64,000 bases of DNA from Bacillus sp. ISL-18. Lineage in GTDB: Bacteria; Bacillota; Bacilli; Bacillales; Cytobacillaceae. Of the stretch, positions 24,578-34,103 are shown in pieces. The DNA lies in NCBI RefSeq assembly GCF_018613415.1, contig NZ_JAGGQG010000010.1, positions 221,888-285,887 on the forward strand. The letters are read 5' to 3'. The first letter of the stretch is position 1. The number at the start of each line of letters is the position of its first letter. The notes beneath the pieces were generated by a model. The model was not told the DNA's origin. It did no database searches and worked only from the letters and a program-made list of their open reading frames with translations. A program made the translations under genes and the position numbers.

Positions 24578-25423
24578 TCATTCCTCATCCCTGAGTGGAA
24601 TGGTAATAATCTCGTAATTTGATTCTGTAAATTTAATGGTCACAGTCCCATGTTTTTTTGTAAAATACACTTCAGACCAAATGCCTTGCAAGTCACGCAA
24701 TAAATCTTGGTCCAGCTGATCTTCCTCTGCACCTACTAGGATGGATATTTGTGGATTGAGTGATTGGATGAGCTGATCAGATAAAGAGTCGTCTGTAAGT
24801 CTATAGGGTATTTTAAAGACATGAACATCCTCTAAATGCTTCGCTATAAATTTTTGTTCCGCCCGTTGACTATAGGAAGTCATTAAAAATAAGTTATGTT
24901 TAAAAAAGCGCAGCATCAAATCCAACCCTTCATGTTGTTCATTTCCAAGGAATTGAACATCAGCAAACATGTCAGGAAGGATTTCTTTCTTTGTACCTTC
25001 TTTCCAAACGGTAACAGGGATTTGATTAGACTTTTCTCTGGTTAAAAATGAAGAAACTTCAGGTGTGGTGACAATTTCTTTAATTTTATATTTGTTAATT
25101 AACTTATCAATTTTCCCCACCGACACCTTTTCGCTATCATTCGTTAGAATTAATGTAGAGAGCTCCTTAACATTATAAAGAGAAAGCCATCCCTCTAACT
25201 CAGCAATTTCCCCTTGCCCCCCAATATTTATTAAAATATTTTCGTCATTAGGACCTTGTATAAGAGTTGCTTCACCAGTAGCAAGGCCTAAAAAAGTGAC
25301 TGCTGCTTGATGTTCCGTCAATTTTACATCAATTTTTTCAACCTCGTCAGGTAGTGTTGTTTCTGCCTTCACAGTCATGCTGCTTGGAATCAATAAAGCC
25401 AAAATCATAAGCAATATTCTCAT
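24578..25423 (-). CDS. Secreted ComEC-like beta-lactamase-fold protein without metal ligands
   Basis: A 281-residue protein with a cleaved-type signal peptide (1-20, ending in VKA). Residues 43-69 (VTFLGLATGEATLIQ, then ILINIGG) match the start of the ComEC/Rec2 metallo-beta-lactamase domain (usually VTFLDVGQGDA..ILIDTGG). Where the family has THxHxDH, this protein has LILTNDSEKVSVGKI (91-105), with no histidine. The Asp of the LIDTGG motif is Asn. The fold is probably kept but the dinuclear metal site is lost, so a binding or structural role is more likely than hydrolysis. GGGAGG precedes ATG 25423. It sits between dinG and ypmB. No named family is known to me. Confidence 0.75.
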   Translation of the reverse strand: MRILLMILALLIPSSMTVKAETTLPDEVEKIDVKLTEHQAAVTFLGLATGEATLIQGPNDENILINIGGQGEIAELEGWLSLYNVKELSTLILTNDSEKVSVGKIDKLINKYKIKEIVTTPEVSSFLTREKSNQIPVTVWKEGTKKEILPDMFADVQFLGNEQHEGLDLMLRFFKHNLFLMTSYSQRAEQKFIAKHLEDVHVFKIPYRLTDDSLSDQLIQSLNPQISILVGAEEDQLDQDLLRDLQGIWSEVYFTKKHGTVTIKFTESNYEIITIPLRDEE

Positions 25424-25471
25424 ACACAATCCTCCCAGATAATTATAGGATGTGTTATTTTCCAAATTTTA

Positions 25472-28267
25472 TCATAACCATTTTTGGATAAATGATGCTA
25501 ATTCCGTCATTTTTCCCTTTTTAACTGGGACTGGAGGGATTGATTTCAAAAAGGCCTTTCCGTACTGAGTGGTAACGATTCTTCTATCAAATACAATGAT
25601 TACCCCGCGATCCGTTTCGGTCCTAATGAGCCTGCCAAAGCCTTGTTTAAACCGAAGAATCGCCTCTGGCAGTGAGTAATCAGAAAAAGCATTCCTCCCC
25701 TGCTGGACAATCAATTGACACTTAGCTTCCGTTAAGGGTTCATCTGGAGGACTAAATGGCAGCCTGACAATAACAAGGCAGGACAAGTCTTCACCTGGAA
25801 TATCTACGCCTTCCCAAAAGCTGCTTGTTCCCAACAAGATGGCCTTTTCATAGCGCTGAAAATTTCGTGTCAATCGAGAACGGCTTCCACTTGAAATACC
25901 TTGAGCAATTAACACATATTCATTAAGAAAACCACTTTCTTTGATTAGCTCATACGTTTTTTTGAGCATGTCAAAAGCAGTAAAAAGAATTAGCAGCCTG
26001 CCTTTTGTAGCCTCAGCTATGGTAATGATATGTTCGGTAATCGCAATGACATACTCCTCTAGTGAGACGGAGTTGATTTCCGGTAAATCATCAGGGATGA
26101 GAAGTTGAACCTGGTTTTTATACACAAATGGTGAGGAAATACTCACTTGACCAGTAGCGTTTGCCTCAAGACCGAGCTCTCTCATGATATAATCAAAAGA
26201 ATGATTAACTGATAAGGTTGCAGAAGTAAGGATTACTGCCTTCTTGGTTTGAAAGAACTTCTCTTTCAGGTGTGCAGCTACAGTAGCTGGCTGAGCCAAA
26301 AAGGTTGTTATATTTTGTGGTGAACGGGTATCCATTTCAATCCATTTTACTTCCTTTGAATCTTTAATAAAACAGCTTATCACTATGGTTCGAAATTCAT
26401 CAAGCTCAGTTATAAATCCAGACACATCCTCCATTTGATGAAGTTCAGGAATAGATAATGTATTTTTCTCAGCTTTTAGCCAATTAAGTCGGCTGTCTAT
26501 TTCATTGATTAGGTCCTTAAGTAAAAAAGACAACCTCTCGGCACTGTGGACGAGCGCTTTTCTCTCTCGGCCGCCATCATTGGGGTTATATCGAACTTTT
26601 ATCCGATTGATCCCTTTTTTATTTGCTGTCTTTGTTTTTGCATAAAGTGCCATCAATTTAAAAAAATCATCCAGCTCGTATTGTACATCCAATACTAATT
26701 GATTCAATTCAAAGGTAGTAACGAGTTTGGTTCTGGAAGCAGGAAGTCGTGATATCAGTTGTTCCATGTCATAAAAGAGTTGTTTTTGTTCATAGGTACC
26801 AAATTGACTAAAGAGCAAACGGGTAGATAAATAATCCAATGTATAGCCAAAGTACCGGCTTGCTACTTTCTCCAAATGATGAGCTTCATCAATCACCACA
26901 TATTCAGAAGCAGGTAAAATCGCCCCCCCTCCTTTTATATCATTTAATAGCAAGGAATGATTTGTGATGATGATATTTGCCGATTGGGCATTCCTTTTTG
27001 CCTTTTGATAAAAATCCCTTTCCTGCCAGCTCTTATCCTCATACAGGCTCGTCTGTTCTTCCCTTATTTTATTCCAATAAAATTGGCCTCCACTCGATAG
27101 ATTCAATTCATCCCGATCACCTGTCACTGTTTCCGTTAACCACACTAGAATTTGCATTTTTGTTAGGGTAGTATCATAATTGTCGTTTTCAGCCATCAAT
27201 GTTTGGTGAAATTTTTCTAAATTTAAATACTGATTTCTGCCTTTTAATAGAACTGCTTCTATTTCAAATGGAAGAATGCTTTTAAGTAAGGGAATTTCTT
27301 TACTTAAAAGTTGTTCTTGGAGTTGAATTGTATGGGTACTTACAATAATGGACTGCTTATTTTGCTTGGCAAAATAAGCTAAAGGCAAAAGATAACCAAG
27401 CGACTTACCTACGCCTGTTCCGGCCTCTATTAGCGTATGCCTGGAAAGCTGAAGGGATTGATAAACTGTATCCATCATCTTGAATTGACCAGCACGCTTC
27501 ACAAAAGACTTTATGCTGTTTTGGATTATTTCAACCTTTTCTTCGTCACTTTCTGGATACTTAACTTTTTCCTCAAAGATTTCGATTTCCTTTTCAATTG
27601 AGTCTTTCCTTAATGCAATATCGTTTATGATTTCAATTGAATCCGATCCGGCTGATCCTTCGAATGTATCCCCCATTTCCTCAAGGAACAACTGAAGATC
27701 ACTTTTTAATCCTCCAGATAAATGAGTTAGCTGTCTTACCGTAATCGCCGGTAATAAAGATAGCCGTTTCAACAGGATTAAAAAAAGCTCGGCTGTCACC
27801 AATGCGTCACTATCTGCCTGATGTGGTCTGTCATGGGAAAGATTCTCTTTCTCGGCCAAATCTGAGAGCTTATAGCTGTCTGCCGTGGGATATAGAATTC
27901 TAGCCATTTCCACGGTGTCTAAAACGGACCCATAAAACCCTCCCGATCCAGCTTGAAGTAATTCTTCTTGAAGAAAGGAAAGATCAAACAAGACGTTATG
28001 AGCAACAAAATAGGCCCCTTCTAGCAACGATTGAACCCTTTCGGTTATTTCGGTAAATAATGGTGCATCCTTGACCATTTCATCATTGATTCCAGTTAAT
28101 TCTTCAATAAAGACTGGAATTGGTTTTTGTGGATTGATTAGCGACGAGAACTGTTCGGTGATTTTTCCGTTTTCTATCACCACAGCCGCAAACTGAATAA
28201 TTTTATCACCCTTTTTTGGTGTATTACCCGTTGTCTCTAAATCAATCACAACAAATTTATTTAACAT
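25472..28267 (-). CDS. dinG: Helicase/3'-5' exonuclease DinG
   Basis: A 931-residue protein typical of Firmicutes. A DnaQ-like DEDDh exonuclease domain (about 1-165) has D9 and E11 in VVIDLETTG, D95 in the LFDLSF motif and H149/D154 in HQADSD. An XPD/DinG helicase follows with Walker A EAGTGVGKS (281-289), DEAH, and motif VI RFKQGFGRLIR. It lacks the four-cysteine Fe-S domain seen in YpvA at 1722, as known for the exonuclease-fused DinG type. A DNA repair role is inferred. GGGGTG precedes the ATG. The secreted-protein gene starts 49 bases downstream. Confidence 0.94.
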   Translation of the reverse strand: MLNKFVVIDLETTGNTPKKGDKIIQFAAVVIENGKITEQFSSLINPQKPIPVFIEELTGINDEMVKDAPLFTEITERVQSLLEGAYFVAHNVLFDLSFLQEELLQAGSGGFYGSVLDTVEMARILYPTADSYKLSDLAEKENLSHDRPHQADSDALVTAELFLILLKRLSLLPAITVRQLTHLSGGLKSDLQLFLEEMGDTFEGSAGSDSIEIINDIALRKDSIEKEIEIFEEKVKYPESDEEKVEIIQNSIKSFVKRAGQFKMMDTVYQSLQLSRHTLIEAGTGVGKSLGYLLPLAYFAKQNKQSIIVSTHTIQLQEQLLSKEIPLLKSILPFEIEAVLLKGRNQYLNLEKFHQTLMAENDNYDTTLTKMQILVWLTETVTGDRDELNLSSGGQFYWNKIREEQTSLYEDKSWQERDFYQKAKRNAQSANIIITNHSLLLNDIKGGGAILPASEYVVIDEAHHLEKVASRYFGYTLDYLSTRLLFSQFGTYEQKQLFYDMEQLISRLPASRTKLVTTFELNQLVLDVQYELDDFFKLMALYAKTKTANKKGINRIKVRYNPNDGGRERKALVHSAERLSFLLKDLINEIDSRLNWLKAEKNTLSIPELHQMEDVSGFITELDEFRTIVISCFIKDSKEVKWIEMDTRSPQNITTFLAQPATVAAHLKEKFFQTKKAVILTSATLSVNHSFDYIMRELGLEANATGQVSISSPFVYKNQVQLLIPDDLPEINSVSLEEYVIAITEHIITIAEATKGRLLILFTAFDMLKKTYELIKESGFLNEYVLIAQGISSGSRSRLTRNFQRYEKAILLGTSSFWEGVDIPGEDLSCLVIVRLPFSPPDEPLTEAKCQLIVQQGRNAFSDYSLPEAILRFKQGFGRLIRTETDRGVIIVFDRRIVTTQYGKAFLKSIPPVPVKKGKMTELASFIQKWL

Positions 28268-28362
28268 TTGTTACACCCCAAACCTTCGTTCATTAAACGG
28301 CAACATAACTTTTCCATAATGATTTAAATTCTACCACTGTCGACTGGATTTTTAAAATAATA

Positions 28363-28385
28363 AAAAAATCCCCAAAAATTGGGGA
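28363..28385 (-). terminator. Terminator of panBCD
   Basis: TCCCCAA (28369-28375) pairs with TTGGGGA (28379-28385). On the minus strand it runs into TTTTTTT, just after the panD stop, separating panBCD from dinG. Confidence 0.88.
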
Positions 28386-28387
28386 CC

Positions 28388-28771
28388 TTACATAACGGTA
28401 TGTGCGGGTTCTGCATGAAGAAGATCTTTAATCTGATTGTTCTCATCCATAATTGCTACTTTTGGTTTATGCGTTTTAACTTTTTCATCCGGTACCAATG
28501 CATAAGAAATAATAATCACCGTATCACCCACTTGAACAAGTCGAGCAGCTGCACCATTTAAACAAATGACCCCGCTGCCTCTTTTACCTGGAATAATATA
28601 CGTTTCTAACCTAGCTCCATTATTATTGTTGACAATTTGGACCTTTTCATTTGCTGCCATTCCAACAGCATCAATAATATCTTCATCTATCGTAATACTG
28701 CCAACATAGTTTAAGTTGGCCTCAGTTACCGTTGCACGATGGATTTTGCCGTTCATCATAGTACGAAACAA
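28388..28771 (-). CDS. panD: Aspartate 1-decarboxylase (pyruvoyl enzyme)
   Basis: A 127-residue proenzyme that cleaves itself between G24 and S25 (in YVGSITID) to make the pyruvoyl cofactor, then converts aspartate to beta-alanine for pantothenate. Y58, in the conserved [12 protein letters not shown], is the catalytic proton donor. The start is TTG 28771, 7 bases after AGGAGG, and matches the B. subtilis start; ATG codons at positions 5 and 6 are alternatives. It is the last gene of panB-panC-panD. Confidence 0.95.
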   Translation of the reverse strand: MFRTMMNGKIHRATVTEANLNYVGSITIDEDIIDAVGMAANEKVQIVNNNNGARLETYIIPGKRGSGVICLNGAAARLVQVGDTVIIISYALVPDEKVKTHKPKVAIMDENNQIKDLLHAEPAHTVM

Positions 28772-28798
28772 GTTTATTCCTCCTCTTGTGAAGCTTTT

Positions 28799-29647
28799 CT
28801 AATCTATTTGAATTATGATATTGTCGATTAATCTTACCTTCGAAAATTTAACAGCAACGGCAATAATAAAGGAACCTTCTATTTTTTCCATTGGTTTTAA
28901 AAATGGATAAGAAAGAATTTCGACATAATCTATTTCCCCATTAGACTTACTTGTAATCAATTCTTTGATCATAGTAGTGAGAACAGCAGGATTTATTTCA
29001 CCATCATCAATTGCTTTCTTTGCTGTTTGCAGACTTTTATAGATAATTGGAGCCTGCTCTCTCTCTTCCACTAATAAGTTAACATTTCGTGAACTTTTTG
29101 CTAACCCGTCCTCTTCTCGGACAATGTCCACCGGAATTAACTGAACGGGAAAATTAAAATCGGAAATTAATCCATCAATCACTGCAACTTGCTGAGCGTC
29201 TTTCTTACCAAAATAGGCTCGTGTGGGCATTATGATATGAAATAACTTGGTAATAACTGTGGCAACCCCATCAAAATGACCTGGACGTGACTTACCGCAT
29301 AGTACATCGGTTCGTTCCTGAACGACCACTTTAACCGATGGCTCTCGAGGATACATTTCCTCTACCGAAGGATAAAAGAGGAAATCTACCTTTTCACCTT
29401 CTGCTAAAGCACGGTCTCGGTCAAAATCGCGGGGATAGGTAGAAAAGTCCTCCTTCGGTCCAAATTGTAAAGGATTAACAAATATACTTACCACGACGAC
29501 ATCATTTTCTTTTCTTGCCTTAGAGATAAGCGTTAAATGACCCTCATGAAGAAAGCCCATGGTAGGAACAAAGCCGATCGACTTTCCCAACTCTTTATGT
29601 TTCAGTATTTCATTCTGCATCTCATTTATGGTAGTTAGGACCTTCAT
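28799..29647 (-). CDS. panC: Pantothenate synthetase
   Basis: A 282-residue enzyme that joins pantoate and beta-alanine with ATP, the last step to pantothenate. The nucleotide motifs are [13 protein letters not shown] (HxGH, about 28-40) and KDAQQVAVI. The pantoate region is [15 protein letters not shown]. Its ATG overlaps the panB stop (ATGA), and GGAGGAAAAAA at the end of panB is its ribosome site, so it is coupled to panB. Confidence 0.96.
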   Translation of the reverse strand: MKVLTTINEMQNEILKHKELGKSIGFVPTMGFLHEGHLTLISKARKENDVVVVSIFVNPLQFGPKEDFSTYPRDFDRDRALAEGEKVDFLFYPSVEEMYPREPSVKVVVQERTDVLCGKSRPGHFDGVATVITKLFHIIMPTRAYFGKKDAQQVAVIDGLISDFNFPVQLIPVDIVREEDGLAKSSRNVNLLVEEREQAPIIYKSLQTAKKAIDDGEINPAVLTTMIKELITSKSNGEIDYVEILSYPFLKPMEKIEGSFIIAVAVKFSKVRLIDNIIIQID

Positions 29648-30483
29648 TTTTTTCCTCCATAAAGAACTTTCAGTTCCTCTTCCTTCATAGTAAAGGAGTG
29701 TTTATCTTCCGGGAATTGATTATTTTTTACTTCAGATGTATAGGCTTGAATCGATTCAATCATAAATGGATTTACAGAATGGTATTGCTTTACGAATTTA
29801 GGCACCCTTTCAACACCATAGCCTAATACATCGTGATAAACCAAAACCTGTCCATCTACATTTAGCCCCGCTCCAATTCCAATGACAGGGATGGAAATTG
29901 ATTTAGCCACTTCCTCTGCCAGCTGTTTAGGCACACATTCAAGCACTACTGCAAAGGCTCCGGCTTCCGCCACTTTTTTAGCATCTTCTACTAATTTTCG
30001 GGCCGCATGCGCATCTTTTCCCTGCACCTTATAACCGCCTAATACACCAACAGATTGCGGTGTTAAACCTAGATGCCCGCACACGGGAATACCCGCTTGT
30101 GTTAAAGAAGATATCTTTTCTATTACACCATCTGCCCCTTCCAATTTAACGGCATGCGCTCCTGCTTCTTGCATCAGCCTTCCAGCATTGATGAGAGTGT
30201 CTCTAACAGAAAGATGGTAAGCTAAAAATGGCAGGTCTGTCACGATAAAGGTATCTTTTGCCCCTCGTTTTACTGCTTTGGTATGATGAATCATGTCTTC
30301 CATCGTCACGGGGATCGTTGAGTCATAACCTAGAACCACCATGCCAAGTGAATCTCCGACGAGAATCATGTCAACTCCGCCCTGTTCCGCTTGTTTTCCA
30401 GATGGATAATCATAGGCCGTAAGCATGACAATTTTTTCATTGTTTTCTTTCATTTTTAAAAAGTCAGTGGTTTGCTTCATCAT
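29644..30483 (-). CDS. panB: 3-methyl-2-oxobutanoate hydroxymethyltransferase
   Basis: A 279-residue TIM-barrel enzyme that adds a hydroxymethyl group from methylene-tetrahydrofolate to ketoisovalerate, giving ketopantoate. Motifs are [20 protein letters not shown] (metal-binding Asp), KLEGADG and [18 protein letters not shown] precedes ATG 30483. The longer open frame to 30534 enters the leader and has no ribosome site. The gene follows an attenuator-like leader at 30541-30690. Confidence 0.96.
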   Translation of the reverse strand: MMKQTTDFLKMKENNEKIVMLTAYDYPSGKQAEQGGVDMILVGDSLGMVVLGYDSTIPVTMEDMIHHTKAVKRGAKDTFIVTDLPFLAYHLSVRDTLINAGRLMQEAGAHAVKLEGADGVIEKISSLTQAGIPVCGHLGLTPQSVGVLGGYKVQGKDAHAARKLVEDAKKVAEAGAFAVVLECVPKQLAEEVAKSISIPVIGIGAGLNVDGQVLVYHDVLGYGVERVPKFVKQYHSVNPFMIESIQAYTSEVKNNQFPEDKHSFTMKEEELKVLYGGKK

Positions 30484-30540
30484 TTTTCCCTCCTTAAAGA
30501 TTGGGAGAGGTGATAAAACGCCAATTAAGAGCAAATAAAA

Positions 30541-30690
30541 AAGATCCTTCTTAAGGCAGAGGATCTCAATCGTTACTCATGTGCATCTTCATCCCTCTGT
30601 CCCGGTCCGTTATACGGATCTAGGCAGAAACCTTTTTAATTGTAAGTGATTATTCCCTAAAAGGTGCAGTTCTGAAGTGATACTGCCCAA
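30541..30690 (-). promoter_or_regulatory. panB leader with competing hairpins (attenuator or riboswitch candidate)
   Basis: On the minus strand an intrinsic terminator (AGATCCT at 30566-30560 with AGGATCT at 30548-30542, then six T) ends about 55 bases before panB. Its loop and left arm also contain CCTCTG (30562-30557), which can pair with CAGAGG (30599-30594) upstream and so prevent the terminator. Further upstream are a GATCCG/CGGACC hairpin (30620-30604) and GCAGT with ACTGC (30686-30666). This is the layout of a ligand- or factor-controlled attenuator. I do not recognise a T-box, S-box or tetrahydrofolate riboswitch. The described but poorly known pan RNA motif is the natural candidate; I cannot confirm it by eye. 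Confidence 0.6.
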
Positions 30691-30712
30691 AGAAATTATA
30701 GCATTTTAACAG

Positions 30713-30750
30713 AAAAGCGCAAGAGCCCGTTTAGGCTCTGGAGCTAGACA
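30713..30750. repeat. Short copy of the AAAAGCGCAAG repeat family
   Basis: A 38-bp element with the same ends as the long element at 22436: AAAAGCGCAAG at the start and GGAGCTAGACA at the end. The interior is cut to a single hairpin, AGAGCC with GGCTCT. Confidence 0.7.
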
Positions 30751-30754
30751 AAAG

Positions 30755-30786
30755 AAAAGCGCAAGAACCGTTTTGGTACTTGCGCT
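30755..30786 (-). terminator. Repeat-derived terminator of cca-birA
   Basis: AAAAGCGCAAGAACC again opens with the family's 11-mer. AGCGCAAGAACC pairs with GGTACTTGCGCT (one mismatch) around GTTTT. On the minus strand the hairpin ends in TTTTC, right after the birA stop, so a repeat copy seems to serve as the terminator. Confidence 0.65.
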
Positions 30787-30800
30787 GACAAATATATTTA

Positions 30801-31781
30801 TCATTTAATCTCAATATCCGCTGAATAAATATGGTGAATAAATCCGGTCTTATCTTCTAATTTTAAAACACCATCATCAGTTATTCCTAATGCCTTTCCT
30901 TCAATCACATTGGTTAACGTTCTAGCCGTAAGGTTTTTGCCTATGCTAATAGCATATCCTTCCCATAGAAGTTTAATAGGGAAAAACCCTTGCTCGAGGT
31001 AAAGCAGATATAATTTTTCAAAATACTTAAAAACACTCTTGATCAATTCTGCCCGGGAAATAGGTGCGCCGTTTTCAATCAAAAGGGAGCTTGCCTTATT
31101 ATGAAGCTCTAACGGAAAGTCTTCTATTTTTTGGTTAACATTAATCCCCATACCAATAATAACAGAATGAATCTGGTCTGCCTCCGCTTGAAGCTCTGTT
31201 AAGATTCCGGTGATTTTTTTACCATTCAGTAATATATCATTGGGCCACTTAATCAGAGGCTCCAGATTTGTGACTTCTTCAATTGCCTGTACGATCGCCA
31301 CTGCAGTTAATAGCGTTAGCTGAGGGGCTTTGGTTAAAGGAATATTCGGCCTTAGAATTAAACTCATCCAAACTCCGCTATACTTTGGTGAATGCCAGCT
31401 TCGGTTCATTCTTCCTTTACCAGACCGCTGCTCTTCGGCAATAACGACTGTCCCTTCTGGTACGCCTTCATTTGATAGATTGTGGGCAATCTTTTGAGTA
31501 GATTCTACACTTTCTTCATAATGAATATTTTTCCCGATAAAGTTGGTTAAGAGGCCAAGTCGAATTTCATCAGCTGTTATTCGCTCTGGAGTTTTCACAA
31601 TCCGATACCCCTTATTTCTTACAGCTTCTAATATGAAGCCTTCTTTTCTTAATTCCTCCATATGCTTCCAAACAGCCGTTCTTGAACAGCCGATTAGCTC
31701 TGCTAAATGCTGACCTGAGAGAAAAGATTCACCGGCATTTGTGAAGGCATCGAGCAGTTTCTTTCTTATTTCTGACTGCAC
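30801..31781 (-). CDS. birA: Biotin-protein ligase and biotin-dependent repressor BirA
   Basis: A 326-residue bifunctional protein. The N-terminal winged helix (about 1-60) has SRTAVWKHMEELRKEG. The ligase domain has SGKGRMNRSWHSP (biotinyl-AMP loop, GKGR in place of the common GRGR), KWPNDILLNGKKITGIL with the catalytic lysine, and GMGINVN. The SH3-like C-terminal domain ends in IYSADIEIK. It biotinylates acetyl-CoA and pyruvate carboxylases and represses biotin genes. I start at GTG 31781, 11 bases after AAGGAG, matching the B. subtilis N-terminus; GTG 31793 abuts that site. It overlaps cca by 16 bases. Confidence 0.94.
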   Translation of the reverse strand: MQSEIRKKLLDAFTNAGESFLSGQHLAELIGCSRTAVWKHMEELRKEGFILEAVRNKGYRIVKTPERITADEIRLGLLTNFIGKNIHYEESVESTQKIAHNLSNEGVPEGTVVIAEEQRSGKGRMNRSWHSPKYSGVWMSLILRPNIPLTKAPQLTLLTAVAIVQAIEEVTNLEPLIKWPNDILLNGKKITGILTELQAEADQIHSVIIGMGINVNQKIEDFPLELHNKASSLLIENGAPISRAELIKSVFKYFEKLYLLYLEQGFFPIKLLWEGYAISIGKNLTARTLTNVIEGKALGITDDGVLKLEDKTGFIHHIYSADIEIK

Positions 31782-32965
31782 CTGATCAGCCACTCCTTAA
31801 TCTTTTCTTTGTCGTTTTGGATGTCACCCGCTAATATGGCACACTCTACTTTCAAAAGGGTATCCCGTAACCAAGGTCCTCCCTCGGTTTGGAACCATTC
31901 CATGATATCTCTACCTGTTACATTTATGTCATTGCGCTCCTTGATTGGCAGCTCATCATAAATCCGTAACCACTTTAAAAGTGAATCATTCTCGGTTAGA
32001 CCTTTAAGAACACCATAAAGCTTTTCAGTCGAGCTCAAGGCAGCTCTGCCTGCTGAATATAGGTCATAAATAGGCCATTCCTGCTCCATTCTTTTTTCTA
32101 AATAAGACAAGATTTGTTGAATCTCTTTGATTTCTTTAACTGGAAGCTTCCATGCTCTTAAAAAGACCTCAATCGACTTATCTTTTAGATTTAAGGTAAA
32201 AAGCAGTAACGACCACATTTCAATTTTATTAAGCCCTTTAAATGAAAAGGAGATAAATCTTTCGAGCGAATTTCTATGGTTTTTTAGACCTGGCAGATAG
32301 ACATATAAATGAGTATCAAGCAAAAGCCTAATGGCCGTGTTACCATTTTCCCCCACAAGCAGTTTTTCAAACTCTGCTCTAATTCGTTCTACCGCTATGT
32401 TTTTTAACAATGGAACAAGCTTTGCTATTGCTTGTAGTGTATCTTCCTCAATTGCAAACGAAAGCTGGCTGACGAATCGGACAGCCCTCATAATCCTTAA
32501 AGCATCTTCCTGGAAACGCTCATTAGCAGATCCGACAGTCTCGATAACCTTATTTCGAATAGCAGCTGATCCATTATATGGGTCAATAATCTTACCATTT
32601 CGATCCATGGCGATCGCATTCATGGTAAAATCTCGGCGTTTGAGATCATCATTTAGATTTCGTATAAAGGAAACCTCTTTTGGTCTCCGATAATCTTGAT
32701 ATTCTCCCTCTGTCCTAAAGGTGGTAATCTCGTAGGCTTTATTTTGGAAAAGGACCAGCACTGTTCCATGCTCAATCCCAATATCAACGGTCCTTGGAAA
32801 GATTTCTTTCACTTCATTTGGTGTGGCCGATGTAGCAATATCTACATCACTGATTAATCTGTTTAAAAGATAATCCCTTACAGATCCGCCTACAAAATAG
32901 GCTTGAAAACCTGAATTCTCAAGCTGTTTAATAATTGGAACGGCTGATAAAAAAGGTTCGTTCAT
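31766..32965 (-). CDS. cca: CCA tRNA nucleotidyltransferase
   Basis: A 399-residue class II nucleotidyltransferase that adds CCA to tRNA 3' ends. The head carries FVGGSVRDYLLNR and the SDVDIATSA metal-binding DxD, then the FRTEGEYQDYRRP and RRDFTMNAIA motifs and the template motif EDALRIMRAVRF. AAGGTGA precedes ATG 32965; a GTG three codons upstream overlaps it. Bacillus tRNA genes often lack encoded CCA, which makes this gene essential there. It lies between bshA and birA in one transcription unit. Confidence 0.95.
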   Translation of the reverse strand: MNEPFLSAVPIIKQLENSGFQAYFVGGSVRDYLLNRLISDVDIATSATPNEVKEIFPRTVDIGIEHGTVLVLFQNKAYEITTFRTEGEYQDYRRPKEVSFIRNLNDDLKRRDFTMNAIAMDRNGKIIDPYNGSAAIRNKVIETVGSANERFQEDALRIMRAVRFVSQLSFAIEEDTLQAIAKLVPLLKNIAVERIRAEFEKLLVGENGNTAIRLLLDTHLYVYLPGLKNHRNSLERFISFSFKGLNKIEMWSLLLFTLNLKDKSIEVFLRAWKLPVKEIKEIQQILSYLEKRMEQEWPIYDLYSAGRAALSSTEKLYGVLKGLTENDSLLKWLRIYDELPIKERNDINVTGRDIMEWFQTEGGPWLRDTLLKVECAILAGDIQNDKEKIKEWLIRCSQK

Positions 32966-32975
32966 CTCATTCACC

Positions 32976-34103
32976 TTAATTCAATAGCTTCGCGTATATC
33001 TGCTCATATTGTTCCACAATATGTTCTGCCTTAAATTTATTTTTAACAGTTTTCAATGCCTCAAATGACATTTTTTGATGCAGGTCTGCATCGTTTAGTA
33101 GCGAAACAGCTTTACCTGAAATATCCTCGATATCGCCAACCTCACTAATATACCCAGAAACACCCTGCTGAATAACTTCCGGGATACCGCCTACATTCGT
33201 CCCGATACAAGGTACACCGCACGCCATAGCCTCTAAGGCAACGAGACCAAAGCTCTCCTTTTCAGATAACAGGAGCATTAAATCACTAATAGAGTATAGC
33301 TCCTCTAAATTCTCTTGTTTTCCTAGAAAGATTACCTTTTCTTCAAGCGAGAACTGCTTTACGAGTTTACATACGATAGTCATTTCGGGGCCATCACCAA
33401 CTAGCAGTAGTTTTGCCGGCATGACCGCAGAAATTTTGGCAAAAGTTTTTATAACGTCCGTGACCCTCTTTACAGCGCGAAAGTTTGAGACATGGATAAC
33501 CACCTTTTCCTCATCACTAATTTGTAATTGTGATTTTAAGGAGGTGTCAGCGGTTTTATGATAAATTCTTTCATCAATAAAATTGTATACTGTTTCAATT
33601 TGCTTATCGGGATTAATAAGTTCGTAAGTTTGATTCACTAATGCTGTCGAAACTGCCGTGACACTATCTGATTTCTCTATTCCGAATCTAATTGCATCGG
33701 TTAAGGATGGGTCATACCCTAAAACTGTAATATCCGTCCCATGTAAGGTTGTGACAATCTTAATTTCCCTTTTTGCCATTTGCTTCGCTAATATAGCACA
33801 AACAGCATGAGGAATCGCGTAATGGACATGGAGAATATCCAATTTTTCACGATCAGCTACTTCTGCCATTTTACTCGCTAATGCAATATCATATGGGGGG
33901 TATTGAAAAACTGAATATTGATTAACTTCGACTTGGTGATAATGGATATTATGGTACATCCTGTTTAAACGAAAAGGGAGACTTGACGAGATGAAGTGGA
34001 TTTCATGCCCCTTCTCAGCAAGCATTTTCCCTAATTCAGTAGCAACAACTCCCGACCCACCAACAGTCGGATAACAGGTAATTCCAATTTTTAGTTTCCG
34101 CAT
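32976..34103 (-). CDS. bshA: Bacillithiol glycosyltransferase BshA
   Basis: A 375-residue GT4 glycosyltransferase that joins N-acetylglucosamine from UDP-GlcNAc to L-malate, the first bacillithiol step. Features are the N-terminal glycine loop [19 protein letters not shown], the HVHYAIPHA motif and the C-terminal [19 protein letters not shown]-sugar motif with its E-x7-E. TAGGAG precedes ATG 34103. It overlaps bshB1 by 13 bases, so the two enzymes of consecutive steps are made together. Confidence 0.95.
   Translation of the reverse strand: MRKLKIGITCYPTVGGSGVVATELGKMLAEKGHEIHFISSSLPFRLNRMYHNIHYHQVEVNQYSVFQYPPYDIALASKMAEVADREKLDILHVHYAIPHAVCAILAKQMAKREIKIVTTLHGTDITVLGYDPSLTDAIRFGIEKSDSVTAVSTALVNQTYELINPDKQIETVYNFIDERIYHKTADTSLKSQLQISDEEKVVIHVSNFRAVKRVTDVIKTFAKISAVMPAKLLLVGDGPEMTIVCKLVKQFSLEEKVIFLGKQENLEELYSISDLMLLLSEKESFGLVALEAMACGVPCIGTNVGGIPEVIQQGVSGYISEVGDIEDISGKAVSLLNDADLHQKMSFEALKTVKNKFKAEHIVEQYEQIYAKLLN

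Noticed and set aside
30535..30690. T-box, S-box or tetrahydrofolate riboswitch before panB
   Set aside because: I see neither the T-box GGTGGAACCGCG sequence nor the conserved cores of the other two classes. Only the attenuator layout is supported.
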